Below, piece after piece: positions 8,163 through 15,267 of a stretch of 35,018 nucleotides of DNA. The DNA is from a virus. The stretch's first letter is position 1. Every line of letters starts with the position of its first letter. The stretch spans positions 1 through 35,018 of IMG/VR virus record IMGVR_UViG_3300014502_000541; one strand, 5' to 3'. Under the pieces are notes generated by a model that worked only from the letters and a program-made list of their open reading frames with translations, made no database searches and was not told where the DNA came from. Position numbers and translations under genes: made by a program.

Positions 8163-8684
8163 ATGGCAGAGTATCCGAATGCAATAAAAAACTTCCTACA
8201 ACTTGAAGACGGGGTGGACACGGTAATTGCACTCCACCCGAACGAGCGCGGCGACGAAATAACCGCCATCGAAACGGAACTCGGAACGAACCCTAAAGGG
8301 GCCGCCGCAGACGTCGCGGCTAGGCTGGCCGCCGCACTGAACGACGACGGTACTTTGAAAAATGTCTACGATAGCGACTGGTTCGCGGTGGGGTTGAACA
8401 CTACCTACCAGAAAAACCACGACCTTAACACGGTGAATTTTCTACATATCTTGCTGTTCAACTCCACGGCCTCGGACACGAACGCTCAGATTATCTCGTC
8501 GAACGTCGCCAAGACGAATCCGGACAACAACGAGTGCGCCTCGGTGGGGATACGCATCGACGACGTGGACAACGTGTCTCTTCATACCGGCGAACAGGCG
8601 TGCGCTTTCACGATGAATTTTTCCGACGGGGAACCAGTATACAGTACTTCGGGATACATGCGTCTAATAATCATTGCACTATAG
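8163..8684 (+). CDS. Tail fiber-like protein
   Basis: A 173-aa protein with GAGGTGAAAAATGG start region. Residues 3-60 (EYPNAIKNFLQLEDGVDTVI, then ITAIETELGTNPKGAAADVA) are a helical motif found near N-termini of many phage fibers and receptor-binding proteins. The rest is beta-rich and Asn/Asp-rich with a C-terminal YMRLIIIAL strand. It is short for a complete fiber, so it may be a tip or adaptor. It follows the hub gene, the normal place for fibers. Confidence 0.6.
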   Translation: MAEYPNAIKNFLQLEDGVDTVIALHPNERGDEITAIETELGTNPKGAAADVAARLAAALNDDGTLKNVYDSDWFAVGLNTTYQKNHDLNTVNFLHILLFNSTASDTNAQIISSNVAKTNPDNNECASVGIRIDDVDNVSLHTGEQACAFTMNFSDGEPVYSTSGYMRLIIIAL

Positions 8685-8697
8685 GGGAGGGAGGACT

Positions 8698-9345
8698 ATG
8701 AAAAACTTTTTTAAGCGGTTCACGTTCTTGGAGTTGGGTATCATATTTTTACTGGCGGCGGCCATTCCGGTCGCGGCGGGAGTCCGGATTGACGGCGGAC
8801 TGGTGGAGAAATTCAAACGCATCACTGCGAAGACCGCGACGATAACTACACTGAACTACGGCACGCTGAATCCGGCGATTGACCTGAGCTCACGCGTACC
8901 CACCTCGACTACTGTAAACGGACACGCTCTTTCAGCGAATGTTACCGTAATAGTTGCTGACTTGGCCGCCGGTGCGTTAGCCGACGGAATGACCGCGACC
9001 AATCAAACTGCTGGGGACAACACAAATAAATTGGCGACAGATGCTTTTGTGCAATCGGCGACGCGACTTGGTTCTTGGGTTGACAAATCAAGTAACTACA
9101 CGGCACAGCAAGCACCTACTGACGGTTTTGTTGTCGCGTATAGTTATAAGACTGCCGCGATAGCAGAATTAACCATTTTTACTGACGGAAACGCTAATCC
9201 TACGACTGAACGTTTCCATAATTCCTGTCCTATCGGTGAATATGTAGGAGCGATGTGCCCGGTTAGAAAGAATGATTATTGGAAGTTAGCGGCCTCTGGT
9301 TCTGCGACAAACGTAACTGTTTTTTGGATTCCTTCGGGGAATTAA
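8698..9345 (+). CDS. Fiber-like protein with N-terminal pilin-like/signal segment
   Basis: A 215-aa protein; the ATG at 8698 follows GGGGAGGGAGGACT. Residues 1-28 are MKNFFKR followed by FTFLELGIIFLLAAAIPVAA, a membrane or export segment resembling type IV prepilin N-termini (Phe+1, Glu+5) but with Arg instead of Gly before the putative cut. A signal peptidase I site after VAA is the simpler reading. The middle contains common fiber phrases, TTVNGHALSANVTV and QTAGDNTNKLATDAFV, and the C-terminal ~90 residues are beta-rich. An export signal on a fiber-like protein is unexpected because virion proteins assemble in the cytoplasm. Confidence 0.6.
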   Translation: MKNFFKRFTFLELGIIFLLAAAIPVAAGVRIDGGLVEKFKRITAKTATITTLNYGTLNPAIDLSSRVPTSTTVNGHALSANVTVIVADLAAGALADGMTATNQTAGDNTNKLATDAFVQSATRLGSWVDKSSNYTAQQAPTDGFVVAYSYKTAAIAELTIFTDGNANPTTERFHNSCPIGEYVGAMCPVRKNDYWKLAASGSATNVTVFWIPSGN

Positions 9346-9358
9346 ATCAAGGAAAAAA

Positions 9359-9748
9359 ATGAAAAAATTTATCTTACTCTTACTTTTGGCTATGCCTATC
9401 GTCTGTTTCGCCAACAGACAGGACAATGATTTTTCCTACAAGGACGGCATAAGTCTAAAAGAGTATATCGACCTTAGAGTGCTTAATATGAAGGAGGGTG
9501 TCGCGCTTGCCCACGCGGCCCTGGAAAAACGGCTTGACAGTATGAATGAGTTTCGTGATACTTTACGCGACCAGGCGTCTGGTTTTGCCACCAAAACAGA
9601 CTACATCTATACCCAAAAAGAAATCGAGGACTTGAAATTATCGAGGGCAGAACTGAAGGGCGGGGCCTCGAGAGTGGAAGTTTACATTGCGTATCTCATA
9701 TCGTTCATAGGTATTGCCCTACAATTCTTAAAAAGAAATGAAAAATGA
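9359..9748 (+). CDS. Exported coiled-coil protein with C-terminal membrane anchor
   Basis: A 129-aa protein with a classic signal peptide (MKKFILLLLLAMPIVCFA), a charged helical middle (VALAHAALEKRLDSM, IYTQKEIEDLKLSRAELKG) and a C-terminal hydrophobic helix (YIAYLISFIGIALQFLK). This gives a periplasmic coiled coil held in the inner membrane. It opens the lysis region, so a spanin-like or holin-accessory role is possible. The Cys in PIVCFA is not in a good lipobox. An AAGGAAAAA precedes the ATG. Confidence 0.55.
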   Translation: MKKFILLLLLAMPIVCFANRQDNDFSYKDGISLKEYIDLRVLNMKEGVALAHAALEKRLDSMNEFRDTLRDQASGFATKTDYIYTQKEIEDLKLSRAELKGGASRVEVYIAYLISFIGIALQFLKRNEK

Positions 9749-9909
9749 CACACAGACGAGTGATGGAAGAGATAGAGATAATTTGGTGCAAAAGAATACC
9801 AGAAAAAAGAAAGTCTTGTCTATGCGTTTTGCTAATAAGAAGGTATCAGAAAAAACACCATATCAAAAATCATTATTACGGGAAGGTTGGTACTAAGAGA
9901 GGTGACTAG
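9745..9909 (+). CDS. Small basic protein, unknown
   Basis: A 54-aa frame starting at an ATG that overlaps the preceding TGA (AATGA) and ending in a TAG whose last base begins the next gene's GTG (CTAGTG). It is strongly basic (RRVMEEIEIIWCKRIPEKRK). No family is recognised. The neat overlap at both ends is the main support; the composition is less protein-like than its neighbours, so it could be only a spacer. Confidence 0.4.
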   Translation: MTHRRVMEEIEIIWCKRIPEKRKSCLCVLLIRRYQKKHHIKNHYYGKVGTKRGD

Positions 9910-10130
9910 TGGAAAAAAATAAACTATCGGCAAGGTTCATCATGGCGGTCATGTTTACGGTTACGTATTGCGGCGTGATGTTCGGTTGCACCTTAGCCAT
10001 GCTCCAGAAAACAATTCCGATGGACACGTACATCGCGGTGCTGGCTACGTTCGCCTTGATAGTCAGGGAGATTACGGACGCGTACTTCAAGAGGGAAGAC
10101 AGAAAAAAGGAGGGTAACGACAATGCGTAA
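9909..10130 (+). CDS. Holin candidate (two membrane helices)
   Basis: A 73-aa protein with GTG start after AGAGAGGTGACTA. Two hydrophobic helices (RFIMAVMFTVTYCGVMFGCT, residues ~10-30, and TYIAVLATFALIVREIT, ~40-57) are followed by a short, highly charged tail (KREDRKKEGNDNA). This fits a class II-type holin, which makes inner-membrane lesions that start lysis. It lies upstream of the transglycosylase gene. Assignment rests on topology and place only. Confidence 0.55.
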   Translation: MEKNKLSARFIMAVMFTVTYCGVMFGCTLAMLQKTIPMDTYIAVLATFALIVREITDAYFKREDRKKEGNDNA

Positions 10131-10581
10131 GATACTTTTAACTTTGGGGATTATGGTGTTTCTTTCCGGTTCTTTGGGTGGCTTGTGTCTTGCAGACGGC
10201 AGTGGAAGTGTTGACGGACTGCATGACGTCGCGGTTGTCGAAGATGCGTTGAAAGCTATCCCGGCGTTGAAACAGGGTTTAATGTACAGTGTACCGGAAC
10301 ATTTATTGCGGTATATTTCCACGGCGCAGGTTCTGGAGTACAAGGGTTTTTCCCTGGAAATCGGATACTCCCAGACCGCATCCTTGATAGGCGTGGTTTC
10401 TTTCCAGCTTTTGAACCTAAAAAAACTGGGCGTGAACGTACCTATCATCGATTTGATTGAGTGCAATATCGGGTACGGCGTAGGCATAAGCAAAATCAGT
10501 ACGGCCGGAGCGGGCGAGGACAACGAACGGAATAAACTGCAACACGGCCCGACGGTGACTCTAATCAACTTGAAGTTCTGA
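10123..10581 (+). CDS. Secreted protein, unknown
   Basis: A 152-aa protein with a signal peptide (MRKILLTLGIMVFLSGSLGG, cut near LCLA-D). The mature part has a helix (VVEDALKAIPALKQG) and then alternating beta-like segments (FSLEIGYSQTASLIGVVSFQ, IECNIGYGVGISK, PTVTLINLKF) resembling an outer-membrane or periplasmic beta structure. Start overlaps the holin candidate by 8 bases, with AAGGAGGGTAACGACA before it. A role in outer-membrane disruption or superinfection exclusion is possible but unproven. Confidence 0.55.
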   Translation: MRKILLTLGIMVFLSGSLGGLCLADGSGSVDGLHDVAVVEDALKAIPALKQGLMYSVPEHLLRYISTAQVLEYKGFSLEIGYSQTASLIGVVSFQLLNLKKLGVNVPIIDLIECNIGYGVGISKISTAGAGEDNERNKLQHGPTVTLINLKF

Positions 10582-10593
10582 GGGAGGGTACAC

Positions 10594-10815
10594 ATGAGCG
10601 GATTCTGGGACGGTGTCGGTAAAGTTTTCGGGAAGATAGCAGACAATATTCAAGGTAGGACAGAAAGGAACAAGAACGAACTCGAGGCACTTAAGCGTGA
10701 GGATGAGGCCTTGACCAAGGGAGAATGGGATGAGAAAAAATCTAAAAGGCTTGGCGTTGTTCGCGCTCGCATTGACGTTCTTAATGGGTTGCTCAAAAAT
10801 TCGGCCAAAGACTGA
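10594..10815 (+). CDS. Small helical protein overlapping the lipoprotein gene
   Basis: A 73-aa protein with SD GAGGGAGGGTACAC. The first ~18 residues (SGFWDGVGKVFGKIADNI) are an amphipathic helix and the rest is a charged coiled coil (RNKNELEALKREDEALTKGE). Its 3' end overlaps the lipoprotein gene by 86 bases in another frame, like Rz over Rz1, but it lacks the N-terminal membrane anchor of an inner spanin. It may be a divergent partner of the lipoprotein. Confidence 0.55.
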   Translation: MSGFWDGVGKVFGKIADNIQGRTERNKNELEALKREDEALTKGEWDEKKSKRLGVVRARIDVLNGLLKNSAKD

Positions 10816-10930
10816 ACTGCCGCTCGAGCCGATTCGGTTCTACTGGGGAAACAAGTCCGCGTGCGTGGAGTTTTTGCAGTCCGACCGCGCAAGGTCCGAA
10901 TGGTGGCTGGTCGAGGCCATGGGGAACTGA
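10730..10930 (+). CDS. Small lipoprotein (outer spanin candidate)
   Basis: A 66-aa protein with a clear lipoprotein signal: MRKNLKGLALFALALTFLMG followed by Cys21 (LMGC lipobox). The mature part is ~46 residues and includes a short Pro-containing segment (RPKTELPLEP). The ATG is preceded by GGGAGAATGGG. It starts inside the preceding gene in another frame, as Rz1 does in Rz. Rz1-type lipoproteins sit in the outer membrane and fuse membranes at the last lysis step; the assignment is by lipobox and place. It supports a diderm host. Confidence 0.55.
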   Translation: MRKNLKGLALFALALTFLMGCSKIRPKTELPLEPIRFYWGNKSACVEFLQSDRARSEWWLVEAMGN

Positions 10931-10936
10931 CTGAAG

Positions 10937-11293
10937 ATGGAAGTCAACCTGAGAAAAATAGTCACCATAGAGTCCGGCTGGAACCCGCTCGCGGAAAACA
11001 AAAGTTCCGATGCGCGTGGTCTGGCCCAGATTACGAAGGTCTGCCTGGAGGACTACAACCAGTTCAATCCGGTCAAGTTCGAGTGGGACGATATGTTTAA
11101 CCCACTCAAGAACCTCATCGTTGCGAACTGGTATCTCAATACGCGCATCCCGTGGATGCTAGCGCACTACCGCCACCCGGTCACGCTCGAGAATATTTTA
11201 GTCGCCTACAATGCCGGAATCAGTTGGGTAGGTAAAGAATCCCTACCCGCCGAAACCGTCAACTATATTCGGAAGTTCAAGGAGGGCGCGTGA
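10937..11293 (+). CDS. Lytic transglycosylase endolysin (SLT-type)
   Basis: A 118-aa single-domain protein with the soluble lytic transglycosylase signature: catalytic Glu12 in TIESGWNPLA, then DARGLAQIT near residue 26, FNPLKNLIVANWYLNTR, and LVAYNAG near residue 92. Such enzymes cleave the MurNAc-GlcNAc bond of peptidoglycan forming 1,6-anhydro ends. No signal peptide is present, so release would depend on the holin. It lies directly after the lipoprotein gene in the lysis cassette. Confidence 0.8.
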   Translation: MEVNLRKIVTIESGWNPLAENKSSDARGLAQITKVCLEDYNQFNPVKFEWDDMFNPLKNLIVANWYLNTRIPWMLAHYRHPVTLENILVAYNAGISWVGKESLPAETVNYIRKFKEGA

Positions 11294-11469
11294 GAATTAC
11301 CACCAGCAATGGTTGCTCCTGCGTATTGAGTGTCAACGACACCAAGAAAGAACGGAAGAAAGAATTTTGGATTGATTTCGACTTGGGCGGAGGCGCGGCT
11401 GATGGCATAGCTATTTCGGCAGATGAGTTATATGCTATGTTGGAAAAATACTATAGAGAGGCCAAATGA
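11290..11469 (+). CDS. Small acidic protein, unknown
   Basis: A 59-aa frame with a GTG start overlapping the preceding TGA (GTGA) after AAGGAGGGC. It has NGCSCVLSV near the N-terminus and a DFDLGGGAADGIAISADELY region that looks like a compact beta-hairpin plus helix. The next small gene starts at the overlapping ATGA. No family recognised; support is SD, coupling and protein-like composition. Confidence 0.55.
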   Translation: MRITTSNGCSCVLSVNDTKKERKKEFWIDFDLGGGAADGIAISADELYAMLEKYYREAK

Positions 11470-11570
11470 AACCTTGGGAATGGATAATTGTTGCTATCGC
11501 GGGGTTTGCGGTTTTGGTAGGGGCTATATTACTTTTTATCTTTATGCAAAATCTTGGGAGACTATCATGA
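11466..11570 (+). CDS. 34-aa single-span membrane protein
   Basis: A very short gene linked to both neighbours by ATGA overlaps. Residues 5-27 form one membrane helix (EWIIVAIAGFAVLVGAILLF). AGAGAGGCCAA precedes the ATG. Small membrane peptides in lysis regions can be holin regulators, but no function is shown here. Confidence 0.5.
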   Translation: MKPWEWIIVAIAGFAVLVGAILLFIFMQNLGRLS

Positions 11571-12028
11571 GCGAAAAAAAGGAAATACCTAAAATTCTGG
11601 GAAGAGTGGGCATCATCGTCGCCTTCGCGCTTCTTTATTGCTGGGGTGGGATGGAGATGAAGTGGCTCCGGAGGTTCCTGGCCCCCGCGATTCTCTGCGG
11701 CGGGATGTTTTTCTATTCCAGAAACTGGCGGGCCTTAGTGCAGTTTCCGGTGATGTGCGCGGCCCTCTGCCTTGGGTACGGCGGCACGGATTTGGAATGG
11801 TTAAAGATAGTCAAGCGCGGGGTATTCGGTCTGGCCAATGGCGCGGCCTCAAGTGTTTCCAATTTCTGGAACAAAAGACTTTTGCTCGGGGTATTCCAGG
11901 TTGTTTTAGTGACCGGCGCGACGATATGCTTCGGGGTGTGGAATCCTTTTCCGAACGCTCGCATCGAGGAGTTTGTGATTGGTCTATTGATAGCAGTTGT
12001 ACCCGTGATGTCTGAAAGGGCCGCTTAA
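11567..12028 (+). CDS. Multi-span membrane protein
   Basis: A 153-aa protein starting at the ATG that overlaps the previous TGA. About five hydrophobic helices are visible: IIVAFALLYCWGG, FLAPAILCGGMFFY, LVQFPVMCAALCLGY, LLGVFQVVLVTGATICFGVW and VIGLLIAVVPVM. It is the last rightward gene before the convergence hairpin at 12080. Role unknown; a lysis accessory or host-membrane function is possible. Confidence 0.6.
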   Translation: MSEKKEIPKILGRVGIIVAFALLYCWGGMEMKWLRRFLAPAILCGGMFFYSRNWRALVQFPVMCAALCLGYGGTDLEWLKIVKRGVFGLANGAASSVSNFWNKRLLLGVFQVVLVTGATICFGVWNPFPNARIEEFVIGLLIAVVPVMSERAA

Positions 12029-12079
12029 TTGGCCCTTAATGAACGCTGGAAACAAGTTCTAGGGGGGTTAAAACCAGAA

Positions 12080-12133
12080 AGCGGGAAAGCCTAAGGGGGT
12101 AAAAAGGCCCTTTAAGTTTTCCCGCTTTTTACT
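12080..12133. terminator. Bidirectional terminator at the late/early convergence
   Basis: Arms AGCGGGAAA (12080-12088) and TTTTCCCGCT (12117-12126) can pair around a ~28-nt loop that holds a second small stem (GGGGGT...GGCCC). The right side runs into TTTTTACTTT for rightward transcripts, and the leftward side ends in T-rich sequence too. It closes the rightward late operon and overlaps the last codons of the leftward gene at 12112. Confidence 0.65.
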
Positions 12134-12324
12134 TTCTCCTTCGCATCTTCCGAAAACAACCCCTCAATATCCTTACAATCCTTGAACAGATTGTAGAGGT
12201 CGCGCTCAAGTGCTTCTGCCTGCCCAAACTTTTTACAATATTCCCCACACTCTGAGCAACAACTTACCGGGCAAGGTAGAAACCATTTTCCTAACAATTT
12301 AAACACCTTACTCATTGGGGGCAT
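12112..12324 (-). CDS. Small Cys-rich protein
   Basis: A 70-aa protein. The ATG at 12324 is chosen because AGGAGAAAATAAA lies before it and the upstream gene stops at the adjoining TAA. Residues ~17-32 contain a dense Cys run (CPVSCCSECGEYC) that could bind zinc or form disulfides, then an acidic helix (EALERDLYNLFKDCKD). The C-terminus (KVKSGKT) is encoded inside the terminator hairpin. It is the last leftward gene. Function unknown. Confidence 0.55.
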   Translation of the reverse strand: MPPMSKVFKLLGKWFLPCPVSCCSECGEYCKKFGQAEALERDLYNLFKDCKDIEGLFSEDAKEKVKSGKT

Positions 12325-12325
12325 T

Positions 12326-12529
12326 TTATTTTCTCCTAAATATCGGGGATTCGGCATACGCCCAAAAAAAGACTATGGCTATGCTTAAAGCCCCTAAACC
12401 AAACATTATTAAATCACGTTGGAGTAACCCGGTAGACAAGGTTAAATGACGAGTGATAGTGTCGTTAATATCAACAACACAAATACCAATAAGAAAAATT
12501 ATATAAATTGAAAAGTGTTTTAAACTCAT
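12326..12529 (-). CDS. Small two-span membrane protein
   Basis: A 67-aa protein; start at 12529 is preferred for its strong GGGAGGGGAGGG, though an ATG at 12556 overlapping the previous TAA would add nine residues. Two hydrophobic helices are visible (FSIYIIFLIGICVVDI and IMFGLGALSIAIVFFWAYA), with a short charged end. It shares a small cassette with three other tiny genes between two hairpins. Function unknown. Confidence 0.55.
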   Translation of the reverse strand: MSLKHFSIYIIFLIGICVVDINDTITRHLTLSTGLLQRDLIMFGLGALSIAIVFFWAYAESPIFRRK

Positions 12530-12555
12530 CCCTCCCCTCCCTGGGATTTTACCCA

Positions 12556-12717
12556 TTATTTAAAAGTGCTGTAACTCATTGCATACAAAATAACCGCAAA
12601 AATTGGTAGTAGGGCGGTGAATATATGTATGGTATTTTCTTCTATATATTCATACACACAAATTATAAACCCACCTGTAAAGCATATAGTGGATAGTGTC
12701 AGCATTAAAATAGGCAT
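12556..12717 (-). CDS. 53-aa two-span membrane protein
   Basis: The frame starts at an ATG overlapping the upstream gene's stop (TAATG) and is preceded by GGAGGGGAGA. It encodes two hydrophobic stretches (ILMLTLSTICFTGGFIICV and IFTALLPIFAVILYAMS) joined by an acidic turn (YEYIEEN). It ends at a TAA overlapping an ATG of the next frame. No family is recognised. Confidence 0.5.
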   Translation of the reverse strand: MPILMLTLSTICFTGGFIICVYEYIEENTIHIFTALLPIFAVILYAMSYSTFK

Positions 12718-12908
12718 TATCTCCCCTCCAACTTTTTTATCCGTTCATCTTGGGATTTGATGTGGGCGTTGAGAGCGTTGATTCTTTGGCATAGAGTAAG
12801 TTTTTCACAGTCTTTGCCATAATCCACCAACCCCGGCAGGTCTTGTTTCTCGCCAGTCCATTCCGGGGCGCGGCGTAAAATAAAACGGGAAAATCTATTA
12901 AGCGACAC
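12717..12908 (-). CDS. Small helical protein
   Basis: Up to 63 aa from the GTG at 12908, which has no clear SD; an internal GTG at codon 28 would give 36 aa. The C-terminal half is a coiled coil (RINALNAHIKSQDERIKKLE). Its first codons lie inside the 12882-12930 hairpin, so translation from 12908 may be blocked by the structure. The stop overlaps the next start. Function unknown. Confidence 0.4.
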   Translation of the reverse strand: MSLNRFSRFILRRAPEWTGEKQDLPGLVDYGKDCEKLTLCQRINALNAHIKSQDERIKKLEGR

Positions 12909-12933
12909 TGCTTTTAGGTTTTCCCGTTTTTTT
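12882..12933. terminator. Bidirectional terminator after the replication operon
   Basis: Arms AAAACGGGAAAA (12882-12893) and TTTTCCCGTTTT (12919-12930) are perfect 12-bp complements with a 25-nt loop. Both sides give U-rich tails (TTTTTTT rightward; TTTTATTTTA leftward). It overlaps the end of the gene at 12914 and resembles the hairpin at 12080 in sequence and in lying over a C-terminal GKT-stop. Confidence 0.65.
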
Positions 12934-13078
12934 CGAACAGTCTTGTCAGTTCTTCCCTCTTAAACTCGTCAAGGCATCTTCCTGGTCCGTCTTGCGTGCA
13001 CCATCTTTCGACCGCGACGGCAAGAGCGCCCATGACCCTGTCAACTATGGATTTGTTTTTTATGACCAGCTTTTTCAT
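12914..13078 (-). CDS. 54-aa protein, unknown
   Basis: The ATG overlaps the primase stop (ATGA). The product is a basic helix pair (KKLVIKNKSIVDRVMGALAV and CLDEFKREELTRLFEKNGKT) with two Cys. The last codons (NGKT) are inside the 12882-12930 hairpin. It is the last gene of the replication operon. No family is recognised. Confidence 0.5.
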   Translation of the reverse strand: MKKLVIKNKSIVDRVMGALAVAVERWCTQDGPGRCLDEFKREELTRLFEKNGKT

Positions 13079-15267
13079 CCGTTTTTCCTGAGCACAAGTC
13101 TCGAGTGCCTGCCTTCTTCCGTCTTGCTCCGCTTCAGGCGCACATCGGGATTTTTCCTATTTTTTGTTTCTTCGTCGTCGTAAAGTTTGGCCTCCTTGAC
13201 TATCCCCAGCATTTGTTCAGACAGTCTGTAAAAGTGTTTCCTTCCGACCCTGTACCTCTGGATAACATTGAGCATGCACAAATCCTCGAGGACGCATCTG
13301 ACAGTGTAGGCCGTGTATCTGCTCTCTTCCAGAATATTTTTTTTGAACGGGTTCGCGTGCTTGTCTTTGTTCAGGTAGTAGACACTCCTTATTATCTCCT
13401 CGTCCCGCTGGTTTACGGTGTCAAGTGCAATCTTCCTGAGGAGCGGGAGGTCCTCGAGTCCGGCCACATCCCTACCGTACATGAACGCCCTGACTGCGGC
13501 GACCGCAGCGAGCATCTTGGCGAACCTTATCCCGGTCTCCGTGTAGGGCGCGGACTTTATCAACTCCCTCTTATACCTGTCCCTTGACACGCAGCCCCTC
13601 ATCGACGACACGTACAAAGATATGCCTATGATAGCCTTCTCGAGTTCCTTGCTGACCGGAGGGAGCTTGTAACCGGCCTCCTCGGCCCTCCTGGCGAGGT
13701 TCTTGACGCAGCTGTACACCGTCCTGGCGCACTTGTCCTCCATCTCCTTGAACCCGTCCCGTGTCAGCATGGACTTGGATATCGCCCGCCTGCTGAACTC
13801 TATGTCGTTCCCCCTGCCAATGTTTATCTTTCCAAACCTCTCGCCGAGCGCCTGGAAGTTCACAGACTCATCGTATATCAGTTCCGTCACGCCGGCGACC
13901 AAGCTGAACTTGAGGCTGTTGTACTCCCGTTTCACCCCGTTACCAAAGCTCTTTATGGTGTAGCCGTCATAGGCATCCCGCAACTGCGCATATATGTCCT
14001 CCTTGTCAGTGTCGCGCATGCTCACGACCGTGGTGAAGTCCTTTATAAAGAACGCCATCTTATTGCCGTTCAACTGCCCGAACACGCTGGGGTCCCCGCG
14101 TTTCGTCTCCATCCCCGATACCAGGGAATGCGTCGTGATGTGACTGAGGAACAGGGCCATCGTGTCGTGCGGCTGCGACAGGTACCTGAACCCGGATATT
14201 ATGGCCGTCTTCCCGCTGCTCGGCGGCGCCACCAGGAAAAGCCACACCGGGTCCGTGTCGAACACGCTCGCGAGCGAAGCAATCATGCACACCTCTATCC
14301 CCATCCTGTTTGGCTCGTGAAGGTACTCGTCGTACATCCTGAATACGTCCTCTATGGTCACGGACGGGTCTATCTCCGGCGTCTTCGCACCGGCAAGGGA
14401 CTCCTCCTGGAAGGAAGACAGTTCTAATCTTGGGCGGTCCCGCATATACGATTCCAGACGCCGATATGTCTTTTTAGGCACGCTCCGGGCGACCGCGTAT
14501 TTTGATATGCAGTCCCGCAAATCGTAGCCGTTTGGAAAACCCTGCGGCCAGTGGAGGAACCTTAGGGACTTCGTCTTCTTGGCCAGCCTGTCCAGCACGA
14601 CCAGTTCGCCCTCCATGCCGGCCTTGTCGTTGTCGAAGCATACCTTCACGTCTTTCCCAGAGAAGTAGTCGGACCATTCCGGCTTGAACGTATTGGCCCC
14701 AGGCGAGCAGACCGCCCTACCCGGCTTGCCAGCCTCTTCGAGCAGCCACTGCATCGCTATCGTATCCCACTCGCCCTCGCACACATAGACCGTGCCCGCC
14801 TTCGCCTTCAGCATCTCGCCCAGCCCGAACATCCCCATCTTCACGCCGGCCGTCGACATCGCCCTCGAGCCTGGCCTGTACATGCGGAGGTCTATGAGGC
14901 CTTTATTGCAATCCCTGACGGCTATCGTGTACTGCCCTTCATGGTAGCCGAGTTCCACCCACGCGAAGGCCTTGTCCGGCAGCTTCCTCTCCTCCGCAAG
15001 CGCGCGCACGAGCTGGACGCTCAACTGCTTCTTGTTCCGCTCGTTCACTTTGGTGAGGAATGTTTTAAAGTTACCCTTTTCTCCGCACGCCTTGCAGTCC
15101 CACAGTAAATTTTCCCAGTTTATGAAGAAGTGGTCTTCTTTACCGCAGAACGGGCAGTCTCCAGTCGCCTGATTGCCAGTCAAACACTTCAGTGTCGCGC
15201 CGTGCATAGTGAATGCCCTGAGGGGCTTGAACTTCTTGTCGGACATGTCAAAGTTTTTATTCGGCAT
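13075..15267 (-). CDS. DNA primase-helicase
   Basis: A 730-aa protein; the ATG at 15267 follows AAAGGCGGAAA and overlaps the small gene at 15257. Zinc ribbon: Cys38/41 (CPFC) and Cys58/61 (CKAC). TOPRIM primase core: Glu164 in VCEGEWDT and FDND at 211-214. ATPase: Walker A APPSSGKT at 347-354, with KMAFFIKDF as a candidate Walker B. A C-terminal winged-helix-like part (EESRYTAYTVRCVLEDLCML) follows. It would unwind DNA and lay primers at the phage fork for the polymerase encoded just upstream. It lacks a RecA/DnaB-type helicase signature, so the ATPase type is left open. Confidence 0.8.
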   Translation of the reverse strand: MPNKNFDMSDKKFKPLRAFTMHGATLKCLTGNQATGDCPFCGKEDHFFINWENLLWDCKACGEKGNFKTFLTKVNERNKKQLSVQLVRALAEERKLPDKAFAWVELGYHEGQYTIAVRDCNKGLIDLRMYRPGSRAMSTAGVKMGMFGLGEMLKAKAGTVYVCEGEWDTIAMQWLLEEAGKPGRAVCSPGANTFKPEWSDYFSGKDVKVCFDNDKAGMEGELVVLDRLAKKTKSLRFLHWPQGFPNGYDLRDCISKYAVARSVPKKTYRRLESYMRDRPRLELSSFQEESLAGAKTPEIDPSVTIEDVFRMYDEYLHEPNRMGIEVCMIASLASVFDTDPVWLFLVAPPSSGKTAIISGFRYLSQPHDTMALFLSHITTHSLVSGMETKRGDPSVFGQLNGNKMAFFIKDFTTVVSMRDTDKEDIYAQLRDAYDGYTIKSFGNGVKREYNSLKFSLVAGVTELIYDESVNFQALGERFGKINIGRGNDIEFSRRAISKSMLTRDGFKEMEDKCARTVYSCVKNLARRAEEAGYKLPPVSKELEKAIIGISLYVSSMRGCVSRDRYKRELIKSAPYTETGIRFAKMLAAVAAVRAFMYGRDVAGLEDLPLLRKIALDTVNQRDEEIIRSVYYLNKDKHANPFKKNILEESRYTAYTVRCVLEDLCMLNVIQRYRVGRKHFYRLSEQMLGIVKEAKLYDDEETKNRKNPDVRLKRSKTEEGRHSRLVLRKNG

